Made by a program: the position numbers and the translations under genes. A stretch of 25,116 nucleotides of DNA. Source: DATCZS01 sp036525795 (GTDB taxonomy: Bacteria > Actinomycetota > Acidimicrobiia > Spongiisociales > ZC4RG35). Below, one piece after another: positions 1-6,962 of the stretch. The DNA is taken from positions 1-25,116 of the forward strand of contig DATCZS010000121.1 of the NCBI GenBank assembly GCA_036525795.1, read 5' to 3'. Each line of letters starts with the position of its first letter. The first letter of the stretch is position 1. Below the pieces are notes generated by a model, which worked only from the letters and a program-made list of their open reading frames with translations, searched no databases and was not told where the DNA came from.

Positions 1-732
1 CTCGTCTGCCAGACCGAGGTCCTTTGACATCAAATCGACGGTGAACAGCGGCGAGTAGTCGCGGGCGGCCATCGGTCCGGCTTTGTACTCGAGCAGACGG
101 GGAACCGCCCCGGCCCGCAGCAGCTCGAGCGAGGCGGATACATCGAGACCGGCGGCCTCCATCTCGATGATCGCCTCGGCGATGGCGACCAGGTGCGCCG
201 TGAGGAGACGGTTCGTGATGAGCTTCATCTCGAGGCCCGAGCCGTTCGGCCCGCAGTGGTGCACGTTCGACGAGAAGGGCGCGAGGTAGGGGCGGGCCCG
301 GTCCACCGCCCCCGCCGGCCCACCCACCATGATCGCCAGGGTTCCGGCGGCGGCATGGATCGAGGTTCCGCTGACCGGGGCGTCGAGGAAGTCGATGCCG
401 GCTCCGGCTCCCCGTTCCGCGATCGATCGGGAGGCGTCGACCGAGATGGTCGAGAGATCGATGCACAGCGCCCCGGCACCGAGGGCGCCGAACAGCCCGC
501 GCTCGCCCGTGTACACGTCCAGCGCGTGAGGGGTGTCGGGGAGAGAACTGAGGACCACCTCGACCCCGGCCAGTTCGCCGGCATCTGCGGTGGTGCGGAT
601 GCGGGCGGAGGACGCCCGAACGCGGGCTGCGTCCGACACGTCCACTCCGAGGACTTCGAAGCCGGCACCGACGAGGTGTCTGGCCATCTCGTAGCCCATC
701 CGTCCCAGTCCGACGAAACCGATCTCGGTCAT
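1..732 (-). CDS. NAD(P)-dependent 3-hydroxyisobutyrate dehydrogenase-family enzyme (partial, C-terminus beyond the left edge)
   Basis: Members of the beta-hydroxyacid dehydrogenase family oxidise or reduce small 3-hydroxy acids with NAD(P); examples are 3-hydroxyisobutyrate dehydrogenase, tartronate semialdehyde reductase and the sulfolactaldehyde reductase YihU. The frame is open for 244 codons from the ATG at 732 to the window edge; the family is usually near 290-300 residues, so the C-terminus is missing only because of the edge. Visible motifs are the Rossmann GLGRMG (residues 8-13), the substrate-site DAPVSGT (117-123), and G164-G166 followed by the catalytic Lys170 and Asn174 (GxGxxxKxxxN). 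The start is fixed by GGAGGAG six bases upstream and by an ATGA overlap with the stop of the Gfo/Idh gene, so it is the third gene of a coupled operon. All key residues are intact, so it should be active; the substrate cannot be read from sequence. Confidence 0.9.
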   Translation of the reverse strand, partial: MTEIGFVGLGRMGYEMARHLVGAGFEVLGVDVSDAARVRASSARIRTTADAGELAGVEVVLSSLPDTPHALDVYTGERGLFGALGAGALCIDLSTISVDASRSIAERGAGAGIDFLDAPVSGTSIHAAAGTLAIMVGGPAGAVDRARPYLAPFSSNVHHCGPNGSGLEMKLITNRLLTAHLVAIAEAIIEMEAAGLDVSASLELLRAGAVPRLLEYKAGPMAARDYSPLFTVDLMSKDLGLADE

Positions 733-1808
733 GCGGTCTCCTCCCTTCTGTCGATGGCCACCGCGTCGCCGGTGCGGGCGGACTCCTCGATGGCGGTCGT
801 GACGGCCAGGACCTGGCGCGCCTGTTCGGCGGTGGTGATGTGACAGGGCGCTCCACTCGACAGATGATCGAGCCATGCCCTGGTCTCGTCGGCGACCCTG
901 CCGAACATGCGACCCGCCGCCCACTCGCCCGACGTCCGGCTTCCCAGGTAGGCGAGGTTCAGATGCTGGTCGACATACGCATTGTCGTATCCGCGATCCG
1001 AGTAGAGCACCTGGTCGCCGTGGTCCTCGGTGACGAACAGCACCCCGGCATCTCCCAGGATCTCGAATCGCGTTGCCAGGCCGGCGATCGGGAAGCCCGC
1101 AGGCAGCGAGTAGCTGACGGCCAGGGAGAAGGTGGTGCCGTCTTCGAAGGTGACCAGGGCGAACACCAGGTCGTCGACGTCGTGCCCCTCGCCTCTCAGG
1201 ATGGTCCCGTGCCCGCGGGCGATCACTTCGACGGGCCGGGTGGGGAGATACCAGCACAGGATGTCGATGGCGTAGGTCAGGATGTCGGCCACCGGCCCGG
1301 CGGTGGGAGATCGGCCCAGGATCGCCTTGCCCACGGCGACCGTGTCGTAGACACGGGCCAGTCCGCCGACCACCGAACCGATCCTGCCCTCGTCGAGCTG
1401 CTGCTTCGCCACTGCGTACCGCTGGGCGTAGCGCATGCTGTACGCCACCCGCAGGTCGCCACCGGCGGCGGTCATCACATCGGCATCCTCGAGCGTGAGG
1501 GCGATCGGCTTCTCGACCAGGACCCTCTTCCCGCCGCCGAGGGCGGTGACCACCGGCCGGCGGTGGGCGCCCTCCGGGGTGGAGACGATGACGGCATCGA
1601 CGGCATCGGATCCGACGACCGCGTCGAGGTCGGTGGACCATGCGTCGGCACCGACGGCTTCCGCCAGTGCGGCGGCGCTCGGAGCGTCGACGTCGACGAT
1701 CACCAGGCGGCGTACCGCCGCATGCTCGGCGGCGAGCCGTGCCCGCAGCGAGCCGATCTTCCCGGCGCCTACGACCGCCAGCCCGATGTCTCTCCTCTGT
1801 CGGTTCAC
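729..1808 (-). CDS. Gfo/Idh/MocA-family oxidoreductase (first copy)
   Basis: A 359-residue protein of the length and fold order of the family: an N-terminal NAD(P)-binding Rossmann domain with GAGKIG (residues 14-19), the EKP motif (99-101) that carries the catalytic Lys, then the C-terminal alpha/beta substrate domain. Family members oxidise or reduce sugars, inositols and other polyols. The start is GTG, chosen because it overlaps the stop of the upstream ATPase (GTGA) and has GGAGG seven bases before it. The stop overlaps the next ATG (ATGA). Oddity: in the usual DxGxHxxD active-site helix, this protein reads DILTYAID (175-182), so Tyr179 stands where the family normally has the catalytic His. 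The enzyme may therefore have altered chemistry or another acid/base. Its place between an ABC ATPase and a hydroxyacid dehydrogenase points to catabolism of an imported hydroxylated compound (inference). Confidence 0.88.
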   Translation of the reverse strand: MNRQRRDIGLAVVGAGKIGSLRARLAAEHAAVRRLVIVDVDAPSAAALAEAVGADAWSTDLDAVVGSDAVDAVIVSTPEGAHRRPVVTALGGGKRVLVEKPIALTLEDADVMTAAGGDLRVAYSMRYAQRYAVAKQQLDEGRIGSVVGGLARVYDTVAVGKAILGRSPTAGPVADILTYAIDILCWYLPTRPVEVIARGHGTILRGEGHDVDDLVFALVTFEDGTTFSLAVSYSLPAGFPIAGLATRFEILGDAGVLFVTEDHGDQVLYSDRGYDNAYVDQHLNLAYLGSRTSGEWAAGRMFGRVADETRAWLDHLSSGAPCHITTAEQARQVLAVTTAIEESARTGDAVAIDRREETA

Positions 1809-2545
1809 GATGCATCCTCCAGCGCCGACCACGTGCGCGACATGGCCGACCGGAGCCCGGGGTGGGTCGGCGGCAGGCCGAAACGGGGTCGCCCGGCGTC
1901 CACCTCGACGGTGGCCACGATCGGTCCGGGGTTCCGGCTCATCACCGATACGCGGTCGGCGATCATCACCGCCTCCTCGATGTCGTGGGTGACGAAGATC
2001 GCCGTCCGCGGGGATTTCATCCAGGTGGCCTCGAGCTGGGCGAGGATCCTCCGGCGCGCCGGCACGTCGATGTGGGTGAACGGCTCGTCCATCAGCAGCA
2101 CCTCGGCTTCGTGGGCGAACGCCCGGCCCAGGCCCGCTCGCGACTGCTGGCCCCTGGACAGCATGTTGGGGAGGCGTCCCACCAGCCCGCCCAGCCCGAA
2201 CAGGGACGAGTAGAAGTCGCGGATGTGCGAGAGCATCCCCTTGTCGACCTCGGCGAACTCGGGTCCGATCGCCACGTTGCGACCGACCGACCACCACGGC
2301 AGGAGCCTCGGGTCCTGGAACACCATCGCAGTGAGGTTTGGGTGGCGGCGGACGCCGACGAATTCGATCGAGCCCACGCTGGGCTGTTCGAGGCGCGCCA
2401 CCAGTCGCAACAGGGTGGTCTTGCCACAGCCATTGGGTCCGACGATGGCGTGCACGCTTCCCTCTGCGACCGTGAGGTCGACGTCGCGCAGCACGGGTCC
2501 CGTGCTGGGGTAGGCGAAGCCGACGGAATGGAGCTCGACTCTCAC
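1805..2545 (-). CDS. ABC transporter ATPase, SsuB/TauB type, divergent from the importer operon
   Basis: A 246-residue cytoplasmic ATPase subunit of the nitrate/sulfonate/taurine importer class. Motifs in order: Walker A GPNGCGKT (36-43), Q-loop with FQDPRLLPW (from 76), signature LSRGQQ (129-134), Walker B VLLMDEP (149-155), H-loop His187. The FQDPRLLPW stretch is typical of SsuB/TauB relatives. The signature departs from LSGGQ by Gly to Arg, which may weaken that ATP site. The start is GTG at 2545; the in-frame open stretch upstream of it looks non-coding and has no good ribosome site. No permease or binding protein accompanies it on this strand. The nearest partners are the divergent genes at 2667-6342, which include a second ATPase of the same length, so a mixed ATPase dimer with the two permeases is plausible (inference). 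Confidence 0.9.
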   Translation of the reverse strand: MRVELHSVGFAYPSTGPVLRDVDLTVAEGSVHAIVGPNGCGKTTLLRLVARLEQPSVGSIEFVGVRRHPNLTAMVFQDPRLLPWWSVGRNVAIGPEFAEVDKGMLSHIRDFYSSLFGLGGLVGRLPNMLSRGQQSRAGLGRAFAHEAEVLLMDEPFTHIDVPARRRILAQLEATWMKSPRTAIFVTHDIEEAVMIADRVSVMSRNPGPIVATVEVDAGRPRFGLPPTHPGLRSAMSRTWSALEDAS

Positions 2546-2605
2546 GGTGCGGCGCCTCTCGGAGGCCAGGAAATCTTGTGAATCGGGGGCATGGTATTGA
2601 ATGTT

Positions 2606-2614
2606 TGTTATAGG
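2606..2614 (+). promoter_or_regulatory. Candidate extended -10 promoter for the importer operon
   Basis: TG-T-TATAGG (2606-2614) fits an extended -10; the same stretch also contains TAGGAT (2611-2616), a common actinobacterial -10. I see no good -35. Transcription would begin near 2620, leaving a leader of roughly 45 bases before the TTG start. The box occupies the same AT-rich bases as the -10 of the opposing promoter. Pattern match only. Confidence 0.3.
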
Positions 2615-2635
2615 ATCCCACGCCAGGTGCCCCAA
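2607..2635 (-). promoter_or_regulatory. Candidate promoter for the ATPase-Gfo/Idh-dehydrogenase operon
   Basis: On the minus strand, TTGGGG (2635-2630) and TATAAC (2612-2607) are separated by 17 bases. The -10 box is close to consensus and the -35 matches only its first three bases. The start point would lie near 2600, about 55 bases before the GTG of the ATPase gene. This is a pattern match only. Confidence 0.35.
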
Positions 2636-2666
2636 TGGGCGCCGCTCACAACGGGAGGTGAGGAGC

Positions 2667-3740
2667 TTGCAAACCAAAAAGATGATGCGAATGCTTTCGC
2701 TGGGCGTGGTCTTCGCGATGGTGCTCGCTGCCTGCGGTTCTGACGACGGCGGTGACGCCGGCGACAGCGGCAGCGGCGGCCGTGACCTGACGGTCATCCG
2801 CTTCGCTTTTGCGCCCGACCCGGCCTGGGACTACCTGGCCGACACCGGAGCGCTCGACACGTGGGAAGAGGCCAACGGCATCGTCATCGACACCAGCTCG
2901 ACCTGGGACGAGTTCACGTTCTTCGCCGGCGGACACGGTGACATCGTGTCGATGGGAACCCAGGAGATTCCGGTGCTCGAGAAGCAGACGGGTCTCAAGA
3001 CTGTCACGTTCGGCAAGTACAACTATCAGCGCTCACCGATGATCACCCGGGCAGACACCGGCTACAACGAGTTGCCGGACATCCCGGCCGGATCGAACAT
3101 CTGCGTGAGCAGCCCCGTCTCGAACACCCAGTTCTGGTCGGTGGCCATGATGGAGCTGCACGGGATCGACTACCGGGTCGGCGGTGGTGACTACAACCTC
3201 ATCGTCAACGACCACTTCGTCAACCCGCAGAACCTGTTGAACGGTGACTGCGAGGCGTCGGTGATCATCCCCGAGGCGGCTGCCCCGTATCTCCGCACCG
3301 GTGAGTTGGTGCTGATGTACGACGGTGAGATGCCGTTCCAGCTCTACAACCGGTTCTCCGGCTTCAGCGACGGCAACTTCCACGTGATGTCGAACCTGTT
3401 CACGGCGACCGAGGACTTCTTCGACAACAACCCGGATGAGGTCAAGGCGTTCCTCGCTCTCTGGCAGGAAGGCGTCGACCTGTGGAACGCCAACCAGGAA
3501 GAGATCATCCGCACCTATCCGCAGCACTTTGCGGTCGAGGCGGAAGAGGATGTCGCCTGGATGATCGAGTTCATGAACGAGCCCGGCAACGACTGGTTCG
3601 TCGAGTCCGTCTATCTGGACGAGGCGTGGGTCGAGGCCGAGCGGGCCATCTGGAACTTCATGAGCAACCTGAATCCGGACAACGAGAACTACCTACCCCC
3701 GGACTTTGAGCAGCCCCGGTTCGAGATCGTCACACCCTGA
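2667..3740 (+). CDS. ABC transporter substrate-binding lipoprotein, NMT1/SsuA-like
   Basis: A 357-residue periplasmic-type binding protein anchored as a lipoprotein. It would capture the substrate outside the membrane and deliver it to the two downstream permeases. The N-terminus has Lys residues, a hydrophobic stretch and an LAAC lipobox with Cys23, followed by an Asp/Gly/Ser linker typical of actinobacterial lipoproteins. The rest resembles the nitrate/sulfonate/thiamine-precursor (NMT1/SsuA) binding fold in length and in features such as WDEFTFFAGGHGDIVSMG. I chose TTG at 2667 because GGGAGG ends eight bases before it; the nearest ATG (2682) lacks a spaced ribosome site. The upstream in-frame extension would place extra residues ahead of the signal peptide and is unlikely. 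It is the first gene of the importer operon and is separated from the permeases by a strong hairpin. The ligand is not predictable from sequence. Confidence 0.9.
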   Translation: MQTKKMMRMLSLGVVFAMVLAACGSDDGGDAGDSGSGGRDLTVIRFAFAPDPAWDYLADTGALDTWEEANGIVIDTSSTWDEFTFFAGGHGDIVSMGTQEIPVLEKQTGLKTVTFGKYNYQRSPMITRADTGYNELPDIPAGSNICVSSPVSNTQFWSVAMMELHGIDYRVGGGDYNLIVNDHFVNPQNLLNGDCEASVIIPEAAAPYLRTGELVLMYDGEMPFQLYNRFSGFSDGNFHVMSNLFTATEDFFDNNPDEVKAFLALWQEGVDLWNANQEEIIRTYPQHFAVEAEEDVAWMIEFMNEPGNDWFVESVYLDEAWVEAERAIWNFMSNLNPDNENYLPPDFEQPRFEIVTP

Positions 3741-3763
3741 CGACTCCGATCCGACCGACTGAG

Positions 3764-3800
3764 CGTGATGGGGCGCCGGTGATACCGGCGCCCCATCACG
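3764..3800 (+). promoter_or_regulatory. Perfect 17-bp hairpin between binding-protein and permease genes
   Basis: Arms 3764-3780 and 3784-3800 are exactly complementary (CGTGATGGGGCGCCGGT and its reverse complement) around the loop GAT. No T-run follows, so it is not a classical intrinsic terminator. In many importer operons a stem-loop at this position protects the 5' mRNA or partly stops transcription, so that the binding protein is made in excess over the membrane subunits. That role is inferred here. Confidence 0.8.
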
Positions 3801-3825
3801 ACCGACACGGGAGAATGGCGGCGAA

Positions 3826-4689
3826 ATGGTGACGACAGACGAGCGTCCCGGTGGAGCGCAACGATCCGCCGAGGAGGAGCGACTCCTCGCCCGGCGGCGG
3901 CGCGAGACTCGCAACAGATGGATTTGGCGGATCACCGGCTACCTGGTGGTGCTCCTCGTCTGGGAGTACGGCTTCCAGTGGTTCATGGAGCTCGTCTCCG
4001 GACGGGCACTGAACGACGCCCTGCTTCCCGGCCCCAGGCGAATCCTCGCGACGTTCCCGACGCTTCTGGAAGATGCCGAGCTGTTCACCAACTTCGGTGC
4101 CACCCTCACCCGGATCGGAGTGGGCTTCGGGTTCTCGTTCATCGCCGGGTCCCTGATCGGGTTATTCGCCCAGAACAGGTGGCTCGACAACTTCTTCCGG
4201 GACATCGTGGTGGTGAGCCTGACATCGCCCGGTCTGGTCTGGGCTCTCACCGGCCTGATCATCTGGGGCTTCAAGCCGCTGGGATGGATCTTCGCCATCT
4301 TCATGACGACATTCGCCCTGGTGTCGACCAACATCTCCGAGGGCGTGCGAGCACTCCCCAAGGACCTGCTCGACATGTCGAAGGCATTCGGGGTGAGCGC
4401 GATGGACCGGCAGCGGCACATCGTGATCCCCCACCTGGCTCCCTACATCTTCACGGCGATCCGCTTCGGATTCTCCATCGCCTGGAAGGTGACCGTGTTG
4501 ACCGAGGTGTTCTCTTCGAACGAAGGGATCGGCTTTCAGATGCGGGTCAGCAGCCAGTTGTTCCGGCTCGACGAATTCTTCACCTGGGTGATGTCGTTCT
4601 TCGTGTTCGCCCTCTTCATGGAGAAGGTGGTGCTGCAGAAGTTCGAGGATCGCTACTTCCGGTGGCGTCAGGAGGTGTCGGTTTCATGA
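3826..4689 (+). CDS. ABC transporter permease, SsuC/TauC type (first of two)
   Basis: A 287-residue inner-membrane permease. After an Arg-rich cytoplasmic N-terminus (about residues 1-32) there are around six hydrophobic segments. The EAA cytoplasmic loop that contacts the ATPase is visible as EGVRALPKDLLDMSKAFGVS followed by IPHLAPYI. This matches the binding-protein-dependent permease (BPD_transp_1) family of nitrate/sulfonate importers. The ATG at 3826 follows the hairpin by 25 bases; the ribosome site is weak (GGGAGAATGG upstream). The stop overlaps the ATG of the next gene (ATGA), implying coupled translation of the two permeases. They differ in sequence, so the channel is probably a heterodimer. 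Confidence 0.92.
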   Translation: MVTTDERPGGAQRSAEEERLLARRRRETRNRWIWRITGYLVVLLVWEYGFQWFMELVSGRALNDALLPGPRRILATFPTLLEDAELFTNFGATLTRIGVGFGFSFIAGSLIGLFAQNRWLDNFFRDIVVVSLTSPGLVWALTGLIIWGFKPLGWIFAIFMTTFALVSTNISEGVRALPKDLLDMSKAFGVSAMDRQRHIVIPHLAPYIFTAIRFGFSIAWKVTVLTEVFSSNEGIGFQMRVSSQLFRLDEFFTWVMSFFVFALFMEKVVLQKFEDRYFRWRQEVSVS

Positions 4690-5609
4690 CGACTGCCACG
4701 ATTCCAACCGGCCACAACGCGTTGACGGGGTTCTTCAAGAAGTCGTGGGTCGCCCGCACCCTGATGCCGATCGCGATCATCATCATCTGGTACATCGTCT
4801 TCTACACCCTCGACTCGCGAATCTTCGTGCCGCCCCACAAGGTGTTCGCCTTCATGTGGGACGAGCTGACCCTCAACACGCCGCTGCGCTACGGCTCGGT
4901 CAAGTCGAGCCTCTACGGGATGTTCGGAATCACGATCTTCCGGCTGTTCACGGGTTTCACCGTGGCGATGATCGCCGGGACGCTGATCGGCCTGGCGATG
5001 GGTCTCTCGAAGTCGGTCAACGCCTTCTTCCACGACTGGGTGATGGCGATCCTCGCCATGCCGGCGCTGGTGTGGGGGTTGTTCCTCGGCCTCGTGTTCG
5101 GTTTCGGACACCAGGCTCCCATCTATGCCTGCATCCTCGCCGGCATTCCCTTCGTCATCGTCAACGTTCGGGAGGGGGTGCGCAACACCCCCAAAGAACT
5201 GTTCGACATGGCGCGGGCGTTCGGTGTGCCACAGAACCACATCACCCGCAACGTGTTGCTTCCGTCGTTGATGCCCTTCTTCTTCGCAGCCGTGCGATAC
5301 GCGTTCTCGGTCGGCTGGAAGGGCCTCGTCATCGCCGAGGTGTTCGGTGCGGACACCGGGATGGGCTGGACCATCAAGTTCTGGTACGACGCCCACCGCA
5401 CGCAGGGCGTGATCGGCTACGGGCTGTTCTTCGTGATCTTCGCTCTCGCACTCGAGAAGCTGGTCTTCGAGCCGCTGGCCGCCCGGTCGTTCAAGTGGCG
5501 TCCGCGGATCGGCGACATCGGCGTCGTCGAAGAGAAATTCATCCTGGACCCGACGATCGACGGTGCAGGCGAAGCCGAATACGCAAGGGAGGGAGGACTG
5601 GATGGCTGA
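4686..5609 (+). CDS. ABC transporter permease, SsuC/TauC type (second of two)
   Basis: A 307-residue permease of the same family as its upstream neighbour but clearly different in sequence. A hydrophobic segment begins near residue 25 (MPIAIIIIWYIVFY), several more follow, and the EAA loop reads EGVRNTPKELFDMARAFGVP followed by LLPSLMPFF. About 45 mostly polar residues form a cytoplasmic tail after the last membrane segment. The start is the ATG in the ATGA overlap with the first permease. A much longer open frame extends upstream but is only the shadow of the first permease. The end overlaps the ATPase start by eight bases (ATGGCTGA). The two permeases with ATPase 5602-6342, and perhaps the divergent ATPase, would make up the membrane complex. 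Confidence 0.92.
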   Translation: MTTATIPTGHNALTGFFKKSWVARTLMPIAIIIIWYIVFYTLDSRIFVPPHKVFAFMWDELTLNTPLRYGSVKSSLYGMFGITIFRLFTGFTVAMIAGTLIGLAMGLSKSVNAFFHDWVMAILAMPALVWGLFLGLVFGFGHQAPIYACILAGIPFVIVNVREGVRNTPKELFDMARAFGVPQNHITRNVLLPSLMPFFFAAVRYAFSVGWKGLVIAEVFGADTGMGWTIKFWYDAHRTQGVIGYGLFFVIFALALEKLVFEPLAARSFKWRPRIGDIGVVEEKFILDPTIDGAGEAEYAREGGLDG

Positions 5610-6342
5610 AATCCGGGTCAGGAATCTGCACAAGGAGTTCGGGGTCGGCGAGGATCGCGTCGTCGCCCTCGAGAAGGTCAACCTCGACATCGAGGGACAC
5701 GTCTTCGTGTCGATCGTCGGCCCGTCAGGGTGCGGCAAGTCGACGCTGCTCAACATTCTCAGCGGCATCGAGACGGCCAGTTCGGGCGAGGTGAAGATCA
5801 CCCAGGATGCACACGACGCCAATCCGGGGTACGTGTTCCAGGCCGCCCGGCTCCTTCCGTGGCGCTCCGTGATGGACAACCTGCTGTTCGTTCAGAACGA
5901 GCGGGACGAGGCAGCCAGAGCCCGCTGTCAGAAGTACCTCGACATGGTTCAGCTGGGCGACAAGGGCGACAAGTATCCGGGCGAGCTGTCCGGCGGCATG
6001 CAGCAGCGGGTCGGCATCGCCCGGGCGTTCTCGATCGAGCCGGATGTGCTCTTCATGGACGAGCCGTTCAGCCACCTCGACGCCATCACGGCCCGCACGC
6101 TGCGGCGCGAACTGCACGAGATGTGGAAGCAGACAAGGAAGACGGTGCTGTTCGTCACCCACGACGTGGGTGAGGCCGTCGAGCTGTCCAACCGGATCCT
6201 GGTCTTCGCCAAGGGCGGCAAACTGGAAGACGACATCACGGTCGATCTCCCGTTCCCCCGCGATCCGGCAGACGAGGAAGTGGCGGTGGCCAAGGCACAC
6301 GTGCTCCGCAAGTTCGAGGAGCTCGATCTGCTCGCCACCTGA
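5602..6342 (+). CDS. ABC transporter ATPase, SsuB/TauB type (second copy)
   Basis: A 246-residue ATPase with complete motifs: Walker A GPSGCGKS (40-47), Q-loop Gln80 with AARLLPW after it, signature LSGGMQQ (129-135), Walker B VLFMDEP (149-155) and H-loop His187. Unlike the divergent ATPase, its signature motif is canonical. The ATG at 5602 is preceded by GGGAGGGAGGACTG, a strong ribosome site, and overlaps the end of the second permease. In-frame starts further upstream lie within the permease and are rejected. It powers uptake through the two permeases. It has the same length as the divergent ATPase and the motifs sit at the same residue numbers, as expected for partners descended from one gene (inference). 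The gene ends eight bases from the stop of the convergent ThDP beta subunit. Confidence 0.93.
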   Translation: MAEIRVRNLHKEFGVGEDRVVALEKVNLDIEGHVFVSIVGPSGCGKSTLLNILSGIETASSGEVKITQDAHDANPGYVFQAARLLPWRSVMDNLLFVQNERDEAARARCQKYLDMVQLGDKGDKYPGELSGGMQQRVGIARAFSIEPDVLFMDEPFSHLDAITARTLRRELHEMWKQTRKTVLFVTHDVGEAVELSNRILVFAKGGKLEDDITVDLPFPRDPADEEVAVAKAHVLRKFEELDLLAT

Positions 6343-6350
6343 CCCTCCGT

Positions 6351-6962
6351 TCAACCTCCCTTCCTCTCGGGGTCGCCGTGGGCGGCCCCGAGAGCGCGTC
6401 TGAGGTTGGTGACGCGTTCGGCGTGGTCGGAGTGTGCCACCGGGGGGAGCGGCTCGTGGTTCTCGACCGGCAGCACGACGAAGTGCGGTCCCGGCTCGTG
6501 CAGCAGCCGGGGGATGGCCGCGCGGAAGTCATCCAGCGTGTCGATGCGCTCGACCGTGCCGGTGCCTTCCGATCCGCCGCCCTCGACGCCCGCCGCCTTC
6601 GCCAGCTGGACGAAATCGACAGACGGCGGCAGCGGCTGGCCTCCCACCATCTCATAGGACCGATTCTCCATGAGCAACACCACCAGGTTCGGTGGGGCGT
6701 AGCGGCCCATCGTCACCAGCGAGCCGAGGCTCATCAGCAGGCCACCGTCTCCTTTGAGGACGATCGTCTTGCGTTCCGGCCGGGCGAGGGCAAGGCCGAG
6801 ACCGAAATCCGATGCGTGGCCCATCCCGAATGCGAGGAAGTCGAAGTCGAGCGGATGCGTCGAAACCAGCGGCCATTGCAGCGTGGTGGTCATCGTCATC
6901 ACCACGATCTCGTCGCTGCGCCGGTCGGCGAGCGCCCGCAGCAGGTCGATGCGCTCGATCAT
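6351..6962 (-). CDS. ThDP-dependent 2-oxo acid decarboxylase beta subunit, ComE-like (pyrophosphate-binding half)
   Basis: A 203-residue protein matching the C-terminal ThDP domain of sulfopyruvate/phosphonopyruvate decarboxylases. The ThDP and Mg2+ motif is intact: GDGG (71-74), a helix with LMSLGSLVTMGRYAPPNL, then Asn100 in MENRSYEMVGGQ, a pattern typical of ComE and Ppd. With the 167-residue alpha protein it adds up to about 370 residues, like a single-chain phosphonopyruvate decarboxylase cut in two, and the subunit sizes match ComD and ComE. It would decarboxylate a 3-substituted pyruvate to an aldehyde. The ATG overlaps the alpha stop (ATGA), so the subunits are translated in concert. 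The substrate could be sulfopyruvate, phosphonopyruvate or another 2-oxo acid. Its last codons form a strong hairpin that may also end transcription. Confidence 0.85.
   Translation of the reverse strand: MIERIDLLRALADRRSDEIVVMTMTTTLQWPLVSTHPLDFDFLAFGMGHASDFGLGLALARPERKTIVLKGDGGLLMSLGSLVTMGRYAPPNLVVLLMENRSYEMVGGQPLPPSVDFVQLAKAAGVEGGGSEGTGTVERIDTLDDFRAAIPRLLHEPGPHFVVLPVENHEPLPPVAHSDHAERVTNLRRALGAAHGDPERKGG
6364..6394. terminator. Strong hairpin at the convergent gene ends, probable bidirectional terminator
   Basis: Arms 6364-6377 and 6381-6394 pair over 14 positions (one G-T wobble) around a GTG loop. It lies 22 bases after the stop of the importer ATPase and inside the last codons of the opposing ThDP beta gene. 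No T-run follows on either strand, as is common for hairpin terminators in high-G+C genomes. Function is inferred from position and structure. Confidence 0.5.

Noticed and set aside
225..668. Long open frame on the minus strand within the hydroxyacid dehydrogenase gene
   Set aside because: It lies in another frame of the clear dehydrogenase and its translation is low-complexity Arg/Pro/Ser, typical of a shadow in G+C-rich DNA.
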